Source: Aedoeadaptatus coli | Lineage (GTDB): Bacteria; Bacillota; Clostridia; Tissierellales; Peptoniphilaceae | Direction: 5' to 3' | Assembly: GCF_900343085.1 (NCBI RefSeq) | Contig: NZ_OPYI01000015.1 | Location: 741-50,152, forward strand | Length of the DNA: 49,412 bases | Shown here: positions 1 to 7,205 of the stretch, in pieces | Position numbering within the stretch: position 1 is the stretch's first letter | Layout of the letters: the number at the start of each line of letters is the position of its first letter | Position numbers and translations under genes: made by a program | Notes under the pieces: generated by a model | The model's database searches: none | Told to the model about the DNA's origin: nothing | The model's input: only the letters and a program-made list of their open reading frames with translations

Positions 1-57
1 CTTAAGCGCGGCCAAAAAAGGGGTGGGGGCCCCGGGGGCGGGGAAAATGCGGCCTTC

Positions 58-1494
58 TAAGGTGGACCCTTTGATTTGGACACGTCAACCCCTATGCGTT
101 GAGCAGTGTCGATCCGTATTCGTATGGTGTCATGTCGCCGAGGCCTTCTTGGTATCGGCGGTAGCGGTAGTAGCTTATGTAATCGGCGACGGCAGCTTCG
201 ATCTCTTGGTCGCTGGCGTTTTCGTCGAATGTTGCTTCTTGTTTCATTTTGCCGAAGAAGGATTCGCAGGGTGCATTATCCCAACAGTTGCCTTTTCTCG
301 ACATGGATTGAATGAGGCCCATGGATTGGATGGTGTCGCGGAATTTTTTCGCGGTGTAGTGGACGCCTTGATCGGAGTGGATGATGGCGTTTTGGCTGTA
401 TCCGCAGGTTTTGAGTTGTTCGAGGGTCTCGAGGACGAAATCGAGGTTGTAGTTTGTGCTGGTTTTGTAGGCGACGGGTTCGTTGGTTTGGGAATCGATG
501 ATGACGGAGACGTAGGAGAAGTGGCCTTGGTGTTTGATGTAGGTGATGTCGGTGAGGAAGAGTTTTCTGGCTTCGCCCGGCTTGAAGGCGCGTTTGACGC
601 GGTTGGGCGCGATTTTGTTTTCTTGGCCGTCGTTTTTTCGTTTGCCGTAGGGTCGGGATTGTTTCACGGGGCAGATGAGTTGGTATTTCCGCATGATGCG
701 TTGGATTTTTTTGCGGTTGTAGATGATGTCGTAGTCGTTTTTCAGGACCATGCGCAGGGAGCGGCTGCCTTTATGGTAGTATTTGCCGCTATGGTCGAAG
801 GCTTTTTGTATGAAGTACAGGGCTTCTCGATCAGCGTCTTCTCTTCGTTGCCGGTTTTCTTTGCTGGCTTTGTAGTAGTAATAGGTGCTTCGCGGCAGAT
901 GAAGGTTTTTGCAAAGGGCTTTAATGTTGACGGCTTTTCCGTAGGTTTCGACGGTGTCTTCTACGATTTTGCAGAGATCAGTCTTTCCATAGGCCTTCTT
1001 GTCGCATCGCCTCCCTCCTAGCCAGCCAGCTTTTTTTAATGCTTCGATCTCCGCAGCTTGTTGCTGAATGATTTTTTCTTGCTTTGCCAGTTTGTCTTTT
1101 GCTTTTCTCATGTCGTCGATGGCGTCAATGGCCTGAAGGGCTTCATTCGCGGCTTCCTGGTCAATTGATGCGAGAATGGTGTCCCGAATGTGGCGTTCTT
1201 TCCAACGTGCAGTGGCCCGTTCGATGCGTTTGTCGCCTAAGATTTCAGGATCGAAGCCGGCCTCGATAAAGATTTGTTTTGGTCGTTTGCCCATGGTAAG
1301 GGCATCGATGAAATGCTTTTTAAATTCGGCCGTATAAAAGACACGATAATCATCGACTGATTCGACATTTGGATTGGCGCGTAAGATGGCTTGCTCTTCA
1401 GTGGTTAGTTTTCCTCGTCCCATGGTTTCCCTCCTTAATTGAATTATACACGATTTGAGGTGGGGGGGATGTCCAAATCTTGGGGACCGGGTTA
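58..1494 (-). mobile_element. IS3-family insertion sequence, IS150-like ends
   Basis: The element is about 1437 bp and carries one transposase gene on the minus strand. Its ends resemble the IS150 group: the left end at 63-82 and the reverse complement of 1470-1489 share GATTTGGACA and a partly matching outer part, with TAAGG and TAACC at the tips. A 3-bp direct repeat TTC at 55-57 and 1495-1497 fits a target-site duplication. The boundaries are inferred from the repeat and duplication and could be off by a few bases. Confidence 0.75.
92..1423 (-). CDS. IS3-family transposase, single reading frame
   Basis: This 443-aa transposase carries out DDE-type cut and strand transfer of its own element. 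The N-terminal 100 residues look like a DNA-binding part, followed by a coiled-coil segment (about 105-132), an HTH_21-like region and an integrase core. Catalytic residues are visible as D292 (LTDITYI), D351 (HSDQGVHY) and E387 (CESFFGKMK). Unlike most IS3 elements it is one uninterrupted frame, not orfA/orfB with a frameshift. The frame looks intact, so the element may be active. Confidence 0.92.
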   Translation of the reverse strand: MGRGKLTTEEQAILRANPNVESVDDYRVFYTAEFKKHFIDALTMGKRPKQIFIEAGFDPEILGDKRIERATARWKERHIRDTILASIDQEAANEALQAIDAIDDMRKAKDKLAKQEKIIQQQAAEIEALKKAGWLGGRRCDKKAYGKTDLCKIVEDTVETYGKAVNIKALCKNLHLPRSTYYYYKASKENRQRREDADREALYFIQKAFDHSGKYYHKGSRSLRMVLKNDYDIIYNRKKIQRIMRKYQLICPVKQSRPYGKRKNDGQENKIAPNRVKRAFKPGEARKLFLTDITYIKHQGHFSYVSVIIDSQTNEPVAYKTSTNYNLDFVLETLEQLKTCGYSQNAIIHSDQGVHYTAKKFRDTIQSMGLIQSMSRKGNCWDNAPCESFFGKMKQEATFDENASDQEIEAAVADYISYYRYRRYQEGLGDMTPYEYGSTLLNA

Positions 1495-1663
1495 TTCCGC
1501 TCTGAGCTCTTTTCCCCGCCCCCGGGTTTCAAAACAATGGAAGAATGGATTTTTTGAGTTAAAGAAAAGAGGATCGCGAATCACAAAAACTGAGCACTTG
1601 GAAAGCGAAAACAAAACCAGGTAAAGAAAAAAAGAAAATGTCCTCACAAATTCCGAGCGCAAT

Positions 1664-1709
1664 AAAAATAAGGAAAGGATCGATTCCTCTCGATCCTTTC
1701 CTTATTTTT
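1664..1709. terminator. Bidirectional terminator after the ABC transporter operon
   Basis: A perfect 19-bp inverted repeat (1664-1682 with 1691-1709) with an 8-nt loop is flanked by A and T runs. It overlaps the last base of the stop codon of the binding-protein gene and would end the minus-strand operon. The stretch between this and the IS at 1494 shows no convincing gene. Confidence 0.9.
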
Positions 1710-2563
1710 TAAAAGTCTGCGGGTTTCTCTTCAACCACCATGTCTTCGGGTTTAGCCGCATCGCCGTAGGTGGGGGCGAGGGTTTCTTCAAATGCTTTGG
1801 TGAAGAATTTTTCTCCGTAGAGTTTTTCGATAATTCCGTTCACGCAGTCGAGCATTTCTTTGTTGCCTTTTTTTACGGCGGGGGCGATGTAGTCCACATC
1901 TCCCAGGGTTTTAATGCCCACGTCGTAGCCGTCGTTTTCAAGTGCCCAGGCCAAAACCTCGGTGTTGTCGGTGCTCATGGCGTCGCCGCGGCCGTCTAAG
2001 AGGGCGCTGTAGGCTTCGGCGTATTGGTCGTATTTTTGCAGTTTTACTTCGGGGTGTTTTTCAGTGAAGTAGGTTTCCGCCGTGGTGCCTTTGGAGATGA
2101 TGAGGGTTTTGTCTTTCAGTTGAGAAACGTCGGTGATTTCGCCTTTCGGGGAAACGACGCCCAGGGAGACTTTCATGTAGGGCAGGGCGAAGTCGACTTG
2201 TTCTTTTCGCTCGTCGGTGACGGTGAAGTTGGCGAGCAAGAGGTCGATTTTGTTGGCGTTCAGGTATTCGACGCGGCTTGCGGCTTCCACGGGAATGTAT
2301 TTGACTTTGACGCCCAGTTCTTCGCCGATGCGATCGCCGAGGGCGATGTCGTAGCCTTTAAATTGGCCTTTTTCGTCCATGTAGCCGAAGGGTTTTTTGT
2401 CGCCGAAGACGCCGATGGTGATTTCGCCGGATTTTTTGATTTCGTCGACGGTGCGTACGCCGGCTTTGTCGGCGGCCGGGGCGCCTTCTTCTTCCGCGCC
2501 GCCGCAGGCTACGAGGCCCAGGGCGAGTGTGGCGATCATAAGTACGGTAAGCAGTTTTTTCAT
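1709..2563 (-). CDS. Amino-acid ABC transporter substrate-binding lipoprotein
   Basis: This is an extracellular solute-binding protein of family 3 (SBP_bac_3), 284 aa, that delivers a polar amino acid to the permease pair encoded upstream. The N-terminus has a Lys-Lys start, a hydrophobic stretch and a lipobox LVAC, so Cys20 should be lipidated and the protein anchored to the outer face of the membrane. The body starts with the family-typical pattern GEITIGVFGDKKPFGY. It is the last gene of a four-gene operon, 10 nt after the ATPase gene. The Cys-rich leader upstream of the operon suggests cystine or cysteine as substrate. From the protein alone, glutamate, glutamine or another polar amino acid would be equally possible. 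Confidence 0.93.
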   Translation of the reverse strand: MKKLLTVLMIATLALGLVACGGAEEEGAPAADKAGVRTVDEIKKSGEITIGVFGDKKPFGYMDEKGQFKGYDIALGDRIGEELGVKVKYIPVEAASRVEYLNANKIDLLLANFTVTDERKEQVDFALPYMKVSLGVVSPKGEITDVSQLKDKTLIISKGTTAETYFTEKHPEVKLQKYDQYAEAYSALLDGRGDAMSTDNTEVLAWALENDGYDVGIKTLGDVDYIAPAVKKGNKEMLDCVNGIIEKLYGEKFFTKAFEETLAPTYGDAAKPEDMVVEEKPADF

Positions 2564-2573
2564 TTTGTCCTCC

Positions 2574-3308
2574 TTAGTTGTAATGCAGTCCTTCTAAAAA
2601 TCGGCGGCTTCGTTCGGTGGTCGGGTGCTCGAAAAATTCTTCCGGCCCCGTGTCTTCGATGATGTGGCCTTCTTCCATAAACAAGATGCGATTCGCGACT
2701 TTTCTCGCGAATTCCATCTCGTGGGTGACGATGAGCATGGTTTTTCCCTCTTTGGCCAATTCGCCGACGAGGGATAAGACTTCCTGCACCATTTCCGGGT
2801 CCAGGGCGGCGGTGACTTCGTCGAAGAGGAATATTTCCGGGTCCATGAGCATGGCCCGAAGGATGGCGACGCGCTGTTGCTGGCCGCCGGAGAGGTTTCT
2901 CGGAAAGCTTTGGGCTTTGTCTTTGAGTCCCACCCGATCCAAGAGGGCCAGGGCGCGCTTTTCGGCCTCGGCTTTGTCTTCGCCTTTGGCCTTCACGGGC
3001 CCGAGGGTAAGGTTGTCGAGGACCGTCATGTGGCCGAAGAGTTCGTAGGACTGAAAGACCATGCCGATTTTTTTCCTGACGCCGGGCATGTCTTTTTCTT
3101 CTTTTACGACGCTTTCGCCGTTCAGGAGAATGTCGCCTCCCTGAATTTTTTCCAGGCCGTTGATGCAACGAAGCATGGTGCTTTTGCCGCAGCCCGAGGG
3201 GCCCAGAACGGCGATGACGTCGCCTTTTTCAACGTTTAGGGAAAAGCCGCTGAAGATGGGGGCGCCGTCGTAGGCTTTTACCATGTCTTTTATTTCCAGT
3301 ATGGCCAT
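2574..3308 (-). CDS. Amino-acid ABC transporter ATP-binding protein
   Basis: This is the 244-aa ATPase subunit of a polar amino-acid importer (GlnQ/HisP type). It hydrolyses ATP on the cytoplasmic side of the permeases. Walker A (GPSGCGKST), the signature LSGGQQQR and Walker B ending LFDEVTAALD are all present, followed by the H-loop VTHEME. The start is the ATG at 3306-3308: it follows GGAGG by a normal distance and overlaps the permease stop as TAATG. A longer open frame upstream lies inside the permease gene and has no ribosome binding site. The overlap implies translational coupling. Confidence 0.94.
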   Translation of the reverse strand: MAILEIKDMVKAYDGAPIFSGFSLNVEKGDVIAVLGPSGCGKSTMLRCINGLEKIQGGDILLNGESVVKEEKDMPGVRKKIGMVFQSYELFGHMTVLDNLTLGPVKAKGEDKAEAEKRALALLDRVGLKDKAQSFPRNLSGGQQQRVAILRAMLMDPEIFLFDEVTAALDPEMVQEVLSLVGELAKEGKTMLIVTHEMEFARKVANRILFMEEGHIIEDTGPEEFFEHPTTERSRRFLEGLHYN

Positions 3309-3985
3309 TATGCCTCCTTCCATTTCTTTTCTAAGTGCCCGGCCCATTTGGACAGGGGATAGCAAACCAAAAAGTATAAAATCAAGATGACGAGGTAGAT
3401 CCAAAGGGCCGCGGAGGCGAATTCCAGCCGCACGGCTTCCACGATTTGTTGCCCGGTTTTGATGACTTCCACGACGCCGATGAGGGCGATGAGGGAGGTG
3501 GTTTTGATCATGCGGGTCACGAGGTTCATGGCCTGGGGTATGAGGCGGCGAAGTGCTTGTGGAAGCACGACGTAGCCCATGACCTGAAGGCGGGTGAGGC
3601 CGATGGATTGGGCGGCTTCGTATTGGTGTTTCGGAATGGATGAGATGGCGCCGCGGACGAGATCGCCCATTTCCGCCGTGCCCCAGAGGGTGAAGACGAT
3701 GATGGCGGCGTTAAATCCCGAGATATGCACGCCCAGGGCCCGCGCCATGCCGAAGTAGACGATAAAGAGGAGCACGAGTTGGGGCATGAGGCGCATGAAT
3801 TCCAAGTAGATTTTCGAAAGGATTTTGATGACCGGGGATTTTTTGGTCATGGTCCAGCCGAATACGAGGCCGAAGAGGATGGAGAGGGCCACGGAGATGA
3901 GAGACACGCGCAGGGTAACGGAGAGGCCTTTCAGGAGTCTTGTGATTGTATGTGGATTAAGCAATAGCGCTTGTGCCGATGCCAC
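3308..3985 (-). CDS. Amino-acid ABC transporter permease, second
   Basis: This is a membrane subunit of the polar amino-acid importer (HisM/GlnP family), about 225 aa with several TM helices. The cytoplasmic EAA loop (EAAQSIGLTRLQVMGYVVLPQAL region) docks to the ATPase. The start is a GTG at 3983-3985, chosen because a perfect AAAGGAGG sits 7 nt upstream. The frame stays open to a TTG at 4003, but that codon lies before the ribosome binding site. It overlaps the end of the preceding permease gene by 29 nt and the ATPase start by 1 nt, so the three genes are probably coupled. Confidence 0.92.
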   Translation of the reverse strand: MASAQALLLNPHTITRLLKGLSVTLRVSLISVALSILFGLVFGWTMTKKSPVIKILSKIYLEFMRLMPQLVLLFIVYFGMARALGVHISGFNAAIIVFTLWGTAEMGDLVRGAISSIPKHQYEAAQSIGLTRLQVMGYVVLPQALRRLIPQAMNLVTRMIKTTSLIALIGVVEVIKTGQQIVEAVRLEFASAALWIYLVILILYFLVCYPLSKWAGHLEKKWKEA

Positions 3986-4625
3986 GTCGCATCCTCCTTT
4001 CAAGCAGGCTGAAGATCACGGCTACGGGAACCAGGATCACCAGGTAAGATAAGACCAAGAGCAAGAGGGCTTCGTCGGTTTCGTAGTAGATGCCGATTAA
4101 GTCTTTTGCCACGTACATAAGATCCGCCAGGGCCACGGCGCTGAAGACGGAGGTTTCTTTCAAGAGAAAGATGGTGTTGGCGCCCAAAGAGGGGATGGCG
4201 ATGGCCAATGCCTGGGGCAGGACGACGTGGCGGATGCGCTGGTGCTTGGTGAGGCCGATGGCCATGGCCGCTTCGATCTGCCGCACATCCACGGCTTCGA
4301 TGCCGGAGCGGAAGGACTCAGCCATGTAGCTTGCCCCGAGAAAGATCAGGCCCACGATGGCACAGGCTTCCGAGGAGAGGACGATGCCGATCTTCGGCAG
4401 GCCGAAGTAGAGAAAAAACAATTGAATCAACAGGGGGGTATTTCTGGAGATTTCTATGTAGGCTTTGGCCAAGCCGTTTAGGACGGGGACTTTTTCCACC
4501 CGAATAAAGGCGAGGATGAGCCCCAAGAGGACGGATCCCGCCACTCCGATGAGCCCGATAGACAGGGTGAGCTTCGCCGCCGCGGCGTACTGCGGCAGCA
4601 TGGCCACGAGAAATTCTCGGTTCAT
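3957..4625 (-). CDS. Amino-acid ABC transporter permease, first
   Basis: This is the first structural gene of the operon, a 222-aa integral membrane permease of the HisM/GlnP family. It pairs with the second permease to form the translocation path. The EAA loop is seen at IEAAMAIGLTKHQRIRHVVLP. The ATG at 4623-4625 is preceded by AAAGGAG at 6-nt spacing. The ribosome binding site begins only about 10 nt after the T-run of the attenuator terminator at 4645-4670, so expression of the operon depends on reading through that terminator. Confidence 0.93.
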   Translation of the reverse strand: MNREFLVAMLPQYAAAAKLTLSIGLIGVAGSVLLGLILAFIRVEKVPVLNGLAKAYIEISRNTPLLIQLFFLYFGLPKIGIVLSSEACAIVGLIFLGASYMAESFRSGIEAVDVRQIEAAMAIGLTKHQRIRHVVLPQALAIAIPSLGANTIFLLKETSVFSAVALADLMYVAKDLIGIYYETDEALLLLVLSYLVILVPVAVIFSLLERRMRRGIGTSAIA

Positions 4626-4644
4626 GACAACTCCTTTCAGGCAA

Positions 4645-4670
4645 ATAAAAAAGCGAGCCGAAGCCCGCTT
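4645..4670 (-). terminator. Attenuator terminator in front of the ABC operon
   Basis: Read on the minus strand, an 8-bp stem (4663-4670 with 4651-4658, one G-U pair) is closed by a UUCG tetraloop and followed by a T-rich run ending at 4645. It lies between the leader peptide stop and the first permease start, inside the transcript. Its 5' arm (GCGGGC, 4668 to 4663) can instead pair with GCCTGC at 4734 to 4729 in the leader gene, which would prevent termination. Confidence 0.9.
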
Positions 4671-4784
4671 CAAGATGCCTATGGAAAATAACAATCAGGA
4701 CAAAACCATGTCGTTTCCCAACATCTGCGCAGGCAAATAACCCGTACAACAACAGGTACAGGAACAAGCACATTTGCAGATGCT
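4663..4784 (-). promoter_or_regulatory. Alternative helices of the cysteine attenuator
   Basis: Three competing pairings can be read directly on the minus strand. Helix 1:2 pairs 4784-4776 with 4728-4720 (9 bp, one G-U) and includes the first Cys codon. Helix 2:3 pairs 4734-4729 with 4668-4663 and 4726-4720 with 4679-4673 (13 bp around a small internal loop). Helix 3:4 is the terminator at 4651-4670. A ribosome held at the Cys codons would mask segment 1, favour 2:3 and let transcription continue. If it is not held, 3:4 can form. The stop codon lies past segment 2, which differs from the classical trp layout. The model is inference; the base pairing is read from the sequence. Confidence 0.8.
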
Positions 4785-4802
4785 TTGGAATAAGGTGTTC
4801 AT
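4695..4802 (-). CDS. Cys-rich leader peptide (35 aa)
   Basis: This is a short gene starting with ATG at 4800-4802 and ending in TGA at 4695-4697. It is preceded by AAAAGGAG at 5-nt spacing and a consensus promoter. The peptide has 7 Cys among residues 9-19 (CKCACSCTCCC; six TGT codons and one TGC). The remainder is unremarkable, with no second domain and no membrane segment. Its position just before an intrinsic terminator and a transporter operon is that of an attenuation leader: ribosome speed over the Cys run would report charged Cys-tRNA. A metal-binding or secreted Cys-rich peptide is the main alternative, but it does not explain the competing helices. Confidence 0.88.
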   Translation of the reverse strand: MNTLFQSICKCACSCTCCCTGYLPAQMLGNDMVLS

Positions 4803-4826
4803 GGTTTCTCCTTTTGATTTTTTCTT

Positions 4827-4855
4827 ATCATAACACGGCACCCTTGCCTTGTCAA
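4827..4855 (-). promoter_or_regulatory. Consensus sigma-A promoter of the leader and ABC operon
   Basis: On the minus strand, TTGACA (4850-4855), a 17-nt spacer and TATGAT (4827-4832) form a near-perfect housekeeping promoter. Transcription would start near 4820, about 18 nt before the leader peptide ATG. Such a strong promoter followed by a conditional terminator fits control at elongation, not initiation. Confidence 0.9.
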
Positions 4856-4886
4856 ACCAATTTACTCTGATTTGTCCTTTTTCGGA

Positions 4887-5921
4887 CTAAAGTGTTTCTT
4901 TCAAAAGACCTTCGAGTAGCCGGATGGCCCCGTCGATTTCATCTTTCGTCGTGTTGTAATCGGTGACGAAGCGCACAGGCACGGTTCCGTCTTCTTTCGG
5001 GCCCATAATGTCGAATTGGCCGTGTTTTTCCAGTTCGTCGGCCACAGCTTTCGGCAGGCGAATAAATAACTGATTGCTCTCGGGGGGATAGATAAATTCC
5101 ACGTCCAGGTAGGCGAGTTCTCGGGCGAGGTAGCTCGCGGCCCGATTGGCGGCGCGGCCGTTTTCGAAGAAGAGGTCGTCGGTGAAGAGGGCTTCGTACT
5201 GGGCGCCCAGGGTAAAGCCTTTGGCCATCAAGAGGGCACGCTGTTTTTGGAAGTAGATAAATTCCCGGGCCAGGTCTTCGCTTTTAAAGACCAGGGCTTC
5301 GCCGAAGAGGGCGCCGTTTTTCGTGCCGCCGACGGAAAAGATATCGGCGTAGTTCATGTATTCGGAAAGCTTCACGTCGTTGACCTCGCTTGTGAGGGCG
5401 CTGGCCATGCGGGCGCCGTCGATATAGACGGGGAGATTGTATTTATCCGCCACTTTTTTAATGGCGGCGAGCTCTTCTTTTCGGTAGACGAGGCCGGTTT
5501 CCGTGGTGTTTGAGAGGTAGATGATGCCGGGGAGGACATTGTGGAAGTCGCCGAAGGAGGCGATGAATTCGTCGAGGGCCTGGGGATCGTATTTGCCGGC
5601 TTCGGTTTTCACGGTGACCACTTTGTGGCCCGCCGCTTCCATGGCGCCCACTTCGTGTCCCACCACGTGGCCCAGATCAGCACTTACGATGGCTTCGTGG
5701 GGGCGGAGGTGGAAGGTGAGGGCCAGGACATTGGCCGCCGTGCCGCCGTGGACGAAGTGTACGGGGTAGTCGCCCCCTGCAGCTTCCTGAATCAGGCGCG
5801 TGGCCCGCTCCGTGTGGGGATCGAAGCCGTAGCCCATATTTCCCTCGCCGTCGGTGGCGGCCAGTGCTTTCAATACATTCGGATGGCATAAATCGTGGTA
5901 GTCGTTTCTGAAATTAAACAT
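4887..5921 (-). CDS. Low-specificity L-threonine aldolase
   Basis: This PLP enzyme of fold type I (344 aa) splits L-threonine or allo-threonine into glycine and acetaldehyde. It shows HGGTAAN for phosphate binding, the LSNTTETG motif, D168 in YIDGARMASAL, and the PLP lysine K201 in SVGGTKNG. The ATG at 5919-5921 is favoured over the in-frame GTG at 5927, because the AAAAGGGG ribosome binding site abuts that GTG and leaves proper spacing only for the ATG. It is transcribed away from the aminotransferase gene at 5988 with a TATAAT box in the shared spacer. The gene lies just upstream of the Cys-leader promoter, in the same direction but as a separate unit. Confidence 0.92.
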   Translation of the reverse strand: MFNFRNDYHDLCHPNVLKALAATDGEGNMGYGFDPHTERATRLIQEAAGGDYPVHFVHGGTAANVLALTFHLRPHEAIVSADLGHVVGHEVGAMEAAGHKVVTVKTEAGKYDPQALDEFIASFGDFHNVLPGIIYLSNTTETGLVYRKEELAAIKKVADKYNLPVYIDGARMASALTSEVNDVKLSEYMNYADIFSVGGTKNGALFGEALVFKSEDLAREFIYFQKQRALLMAKGFTLGAQYEALFTDDLFFENGRAANRAASYLARELAYLDVEFIYPPESNQLFIRLPKAVADELEKHGQFDIMGPKEDGTVPVRFVTDYNTTKDEIDGAIRLLEGLLKETL

Positions 5922-5937
5922 AGGCACCCCTTTTTCA

Positions 5938-5966
5938 TTGTCTTTTTGTTTTTGTCATTATATCAT
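5938..5966 (+). promoter_or_regulatory. Promoter of the CobD/HisC-like aminotransferase
   Basis: TTGTCT (5938-5943), a 17-nt spacer and TATCAT (5961-5966) lie 22 nt upstream of the ATG at 5988. On the opposite strand, TATAAT (5957-5962) can serve the threonine aldolase, so the two divergent promoters overlap. Confidence 0.65.
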
Positions 5967-5987
5967 AGGTCCGAAAGGAAGGATCCT

Positions 5988-7073
5988 ATGAAAAAGAATC
6001 GCCACGGCGCCGATCTCTACGCCTTGGAAACAAAATACCACTACCGCCCGGAAGACATACGGGATTTTTCGTCGAACATCAATCCCCTGGGCCCTTCGCC
6101 GAAAGCCATGGAGGCGGCGGCGAAAAACATTCGGGCTCTGTGCCGCTATCCGGATCCCGAGTACCGGAAATTGAAGGCGGCCATTGGTGATTACCTGAAT
6201 GTGGATCAGGCGGCCGTGCTCTTGGGAAGCGGCACGTCGCAACTGATTCAGGAAGCCATCGCCTTTATTAAGCCCGCCCGGGCCTTGATCAACAGCCCCT
6301 GTTACAGCGAATACGCCCGGGAGCTGGAAAAGATCGGGGCAGAGATTTTTGAATACCACTTGGATTACCACAAAAATTTCTCCATCGACGTAAACGAAAT
6401 CATCGCGCGGATCAACGAGGAAGCCGTGGATCTTTACGTGCTTACCAATCCCAACAATCCCACGGGCTCCATTTTAACCCGGGCGGACGTGGCGCGGATT
6501 TTGGACGAGACCTCTGCCCACGTGCTGGTGGATGAAACCTACATCGAGTTTACGGATCCCGCCATTTACTCCGCCGTGTCTTTGGTGAAAAGCCGCGAAA
6601 AGCTCATCGTAATCCGGGGCACGAGCAAATTTTTCGCCACGCCGGGGATTCGCCTGGGCTACGCCGTGACCGGAGATGAGGCCCTTCATGCGGCCCTTGC
6701 CGCGGATCTTTCCATGTGGGGGATCAACGCCATGGCCGATGTCATGGGGCGGGTCATGTTTCAGGATGTGGCTTTTCGCGAGGAAAGCTTTCGCCTAATT
6801 CAGCGGGAGAAGGCCAAGGTCATCGCCGCTTTGGAGGCCAAGGGCGCCCTGAAGGTGTTTCCCTCCTACGGAAATTTCGTCTTGGTGAAGATCAAGGACA
6901 AAAGTCGCACGGCGGCGGAACTTCGCGAAGCCCTTCTCGCGCAGAAAATGGTGATCCGGGACTGTTCGAATTTTAAGAATTTGGACGAACGCTTCTTCCG
7001 CTTCTGCCTCTTGGATCCGGAATCCAACGAGGCTTTGATGAAGGCCATCGACGATTTCTTTAAAACGCCTTAG
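5988..7073 (+). CDS. CobD/HisC-family PLP aminotransferase
   Basis: This fold type I PLP protein (361 aa) is most like threonine-phosphate decarboxylase CobD and histidinol-phosphate aminotransferase HisC. It has the N-terminal HGADL and DFSSNINPLGP patterns usual in CobD, GSGTSQLI for phosphate binding, NPNNPTG, the D-x-T-Y motif VDETYIEF and the PLP lysine K214 in RGTSKFFATPG. The start at 5988 follows GAAAGGAAGG. No other cobalamin or histidine genes are in view, so the substrate is open. Next to threonine aldolase, an amino-acid role is plausible. The extra frame upstream of 5988 crosses the promoter and was not used. Confidence 0.85.
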   Translation: MKKNRHGADLYALETKYHYRPEDIRDFSSNINPLGPSPKAMEAAAKNIRALCRYPDPEYRKLKAAIGDYLNVDQAAVLLGSGTSQLIQEAIAFIKPARALINSPCYSEYARELEKIGAEIFEYHLDYHKNFSIDVNEIIARINEEAVDLYVLTNPNNPTGSILTRADVARILDETSAHVLVDETYIEFTDPAIYSAVSLVKSREKLIVIRGTSKFFATPGIRLGYAVTGDEALHAALAADLSMWGINAMADVMGRVMFQDVAFREESFRLIQREKAKVIAALEAKGALKVFPSYGNFVLVKIKDKSRTAAELREALLAQKMVIRDCSNFKNLDERFFRFCLLDPESNEALMKAIDDFFKTP

Positions 7074-7096
7074 CCGAAAACGGCTTGATTTCGCCA

Positions 7097-7114
7097 TTGC
7101 AACCTGTGGTTGCG
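7097..7114 (+). promoter_or_regulatory. Possible operator upstream of the XRE membrane regulator
   Basis: GCAACC-TGT-GGTTGC forms a 6-bp inverted repeat about 100 nt upstream of the ATG at 7206. It overlaps a possible -35 (TTGCGA). It could be an autoregulatory operator for the HTH protein or merely a weak hairpin after the previous gene. Confidence 0.3.
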
Positions 7115-7205
7115 AAAATTCCAAGGCCTGTGTATGGCATGCAACCGGCTCATGGCGTATTCTTTTTTCAGAAAGCGAACCGACTATGTTTACAAGGAGT
7201 GTCTC

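Larger units (their letters stand above)
31..1526. repeat. GC-rich hairpin split by an IS element
   Basis: Positions 31-47 (CCCGGGGGCGGGGAAAA) are the exact reverse complement of 1510-1526. If the IS between 58 and 1494 is removed together with one copy of a TTC duplication (55-57 and 1495-1497), the two arms come together. They then form a hairpin with a 17-bp lower stem and an upper stem GCGG (49-52) / CCGC (57 plus 1498-1500). The IS lies in the apical loop. The original role of the hairpin (terminator or repeat) cannot be told from this window. Confidence 0.7.

Noticed and set aside
23-1021. Long plus-strand frame opposite the first transposase
   Set aside because: It is the mirror of the transposase gene, with Val/Phe/Gly-rich nonsense composition and no ribosome binding site.
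1439-1624. Possible small gene between the first IS and the ABC operon
   Set aside because: The frame begins inside the IS end, crosses the split hairpin arm and has no initiation site or plausible protein pattern.
4695-4802. The Cys-rich peptide as a SCIFF-type or other modified peptide precursor, or a metallothionein
   Set aside because: The CxCxCxCxCCC spacing differs from SCIFF, there is no radical SAM maturase or export gene nearby, and the RNA helices and terminator directly downstream are explained only by attenuation.
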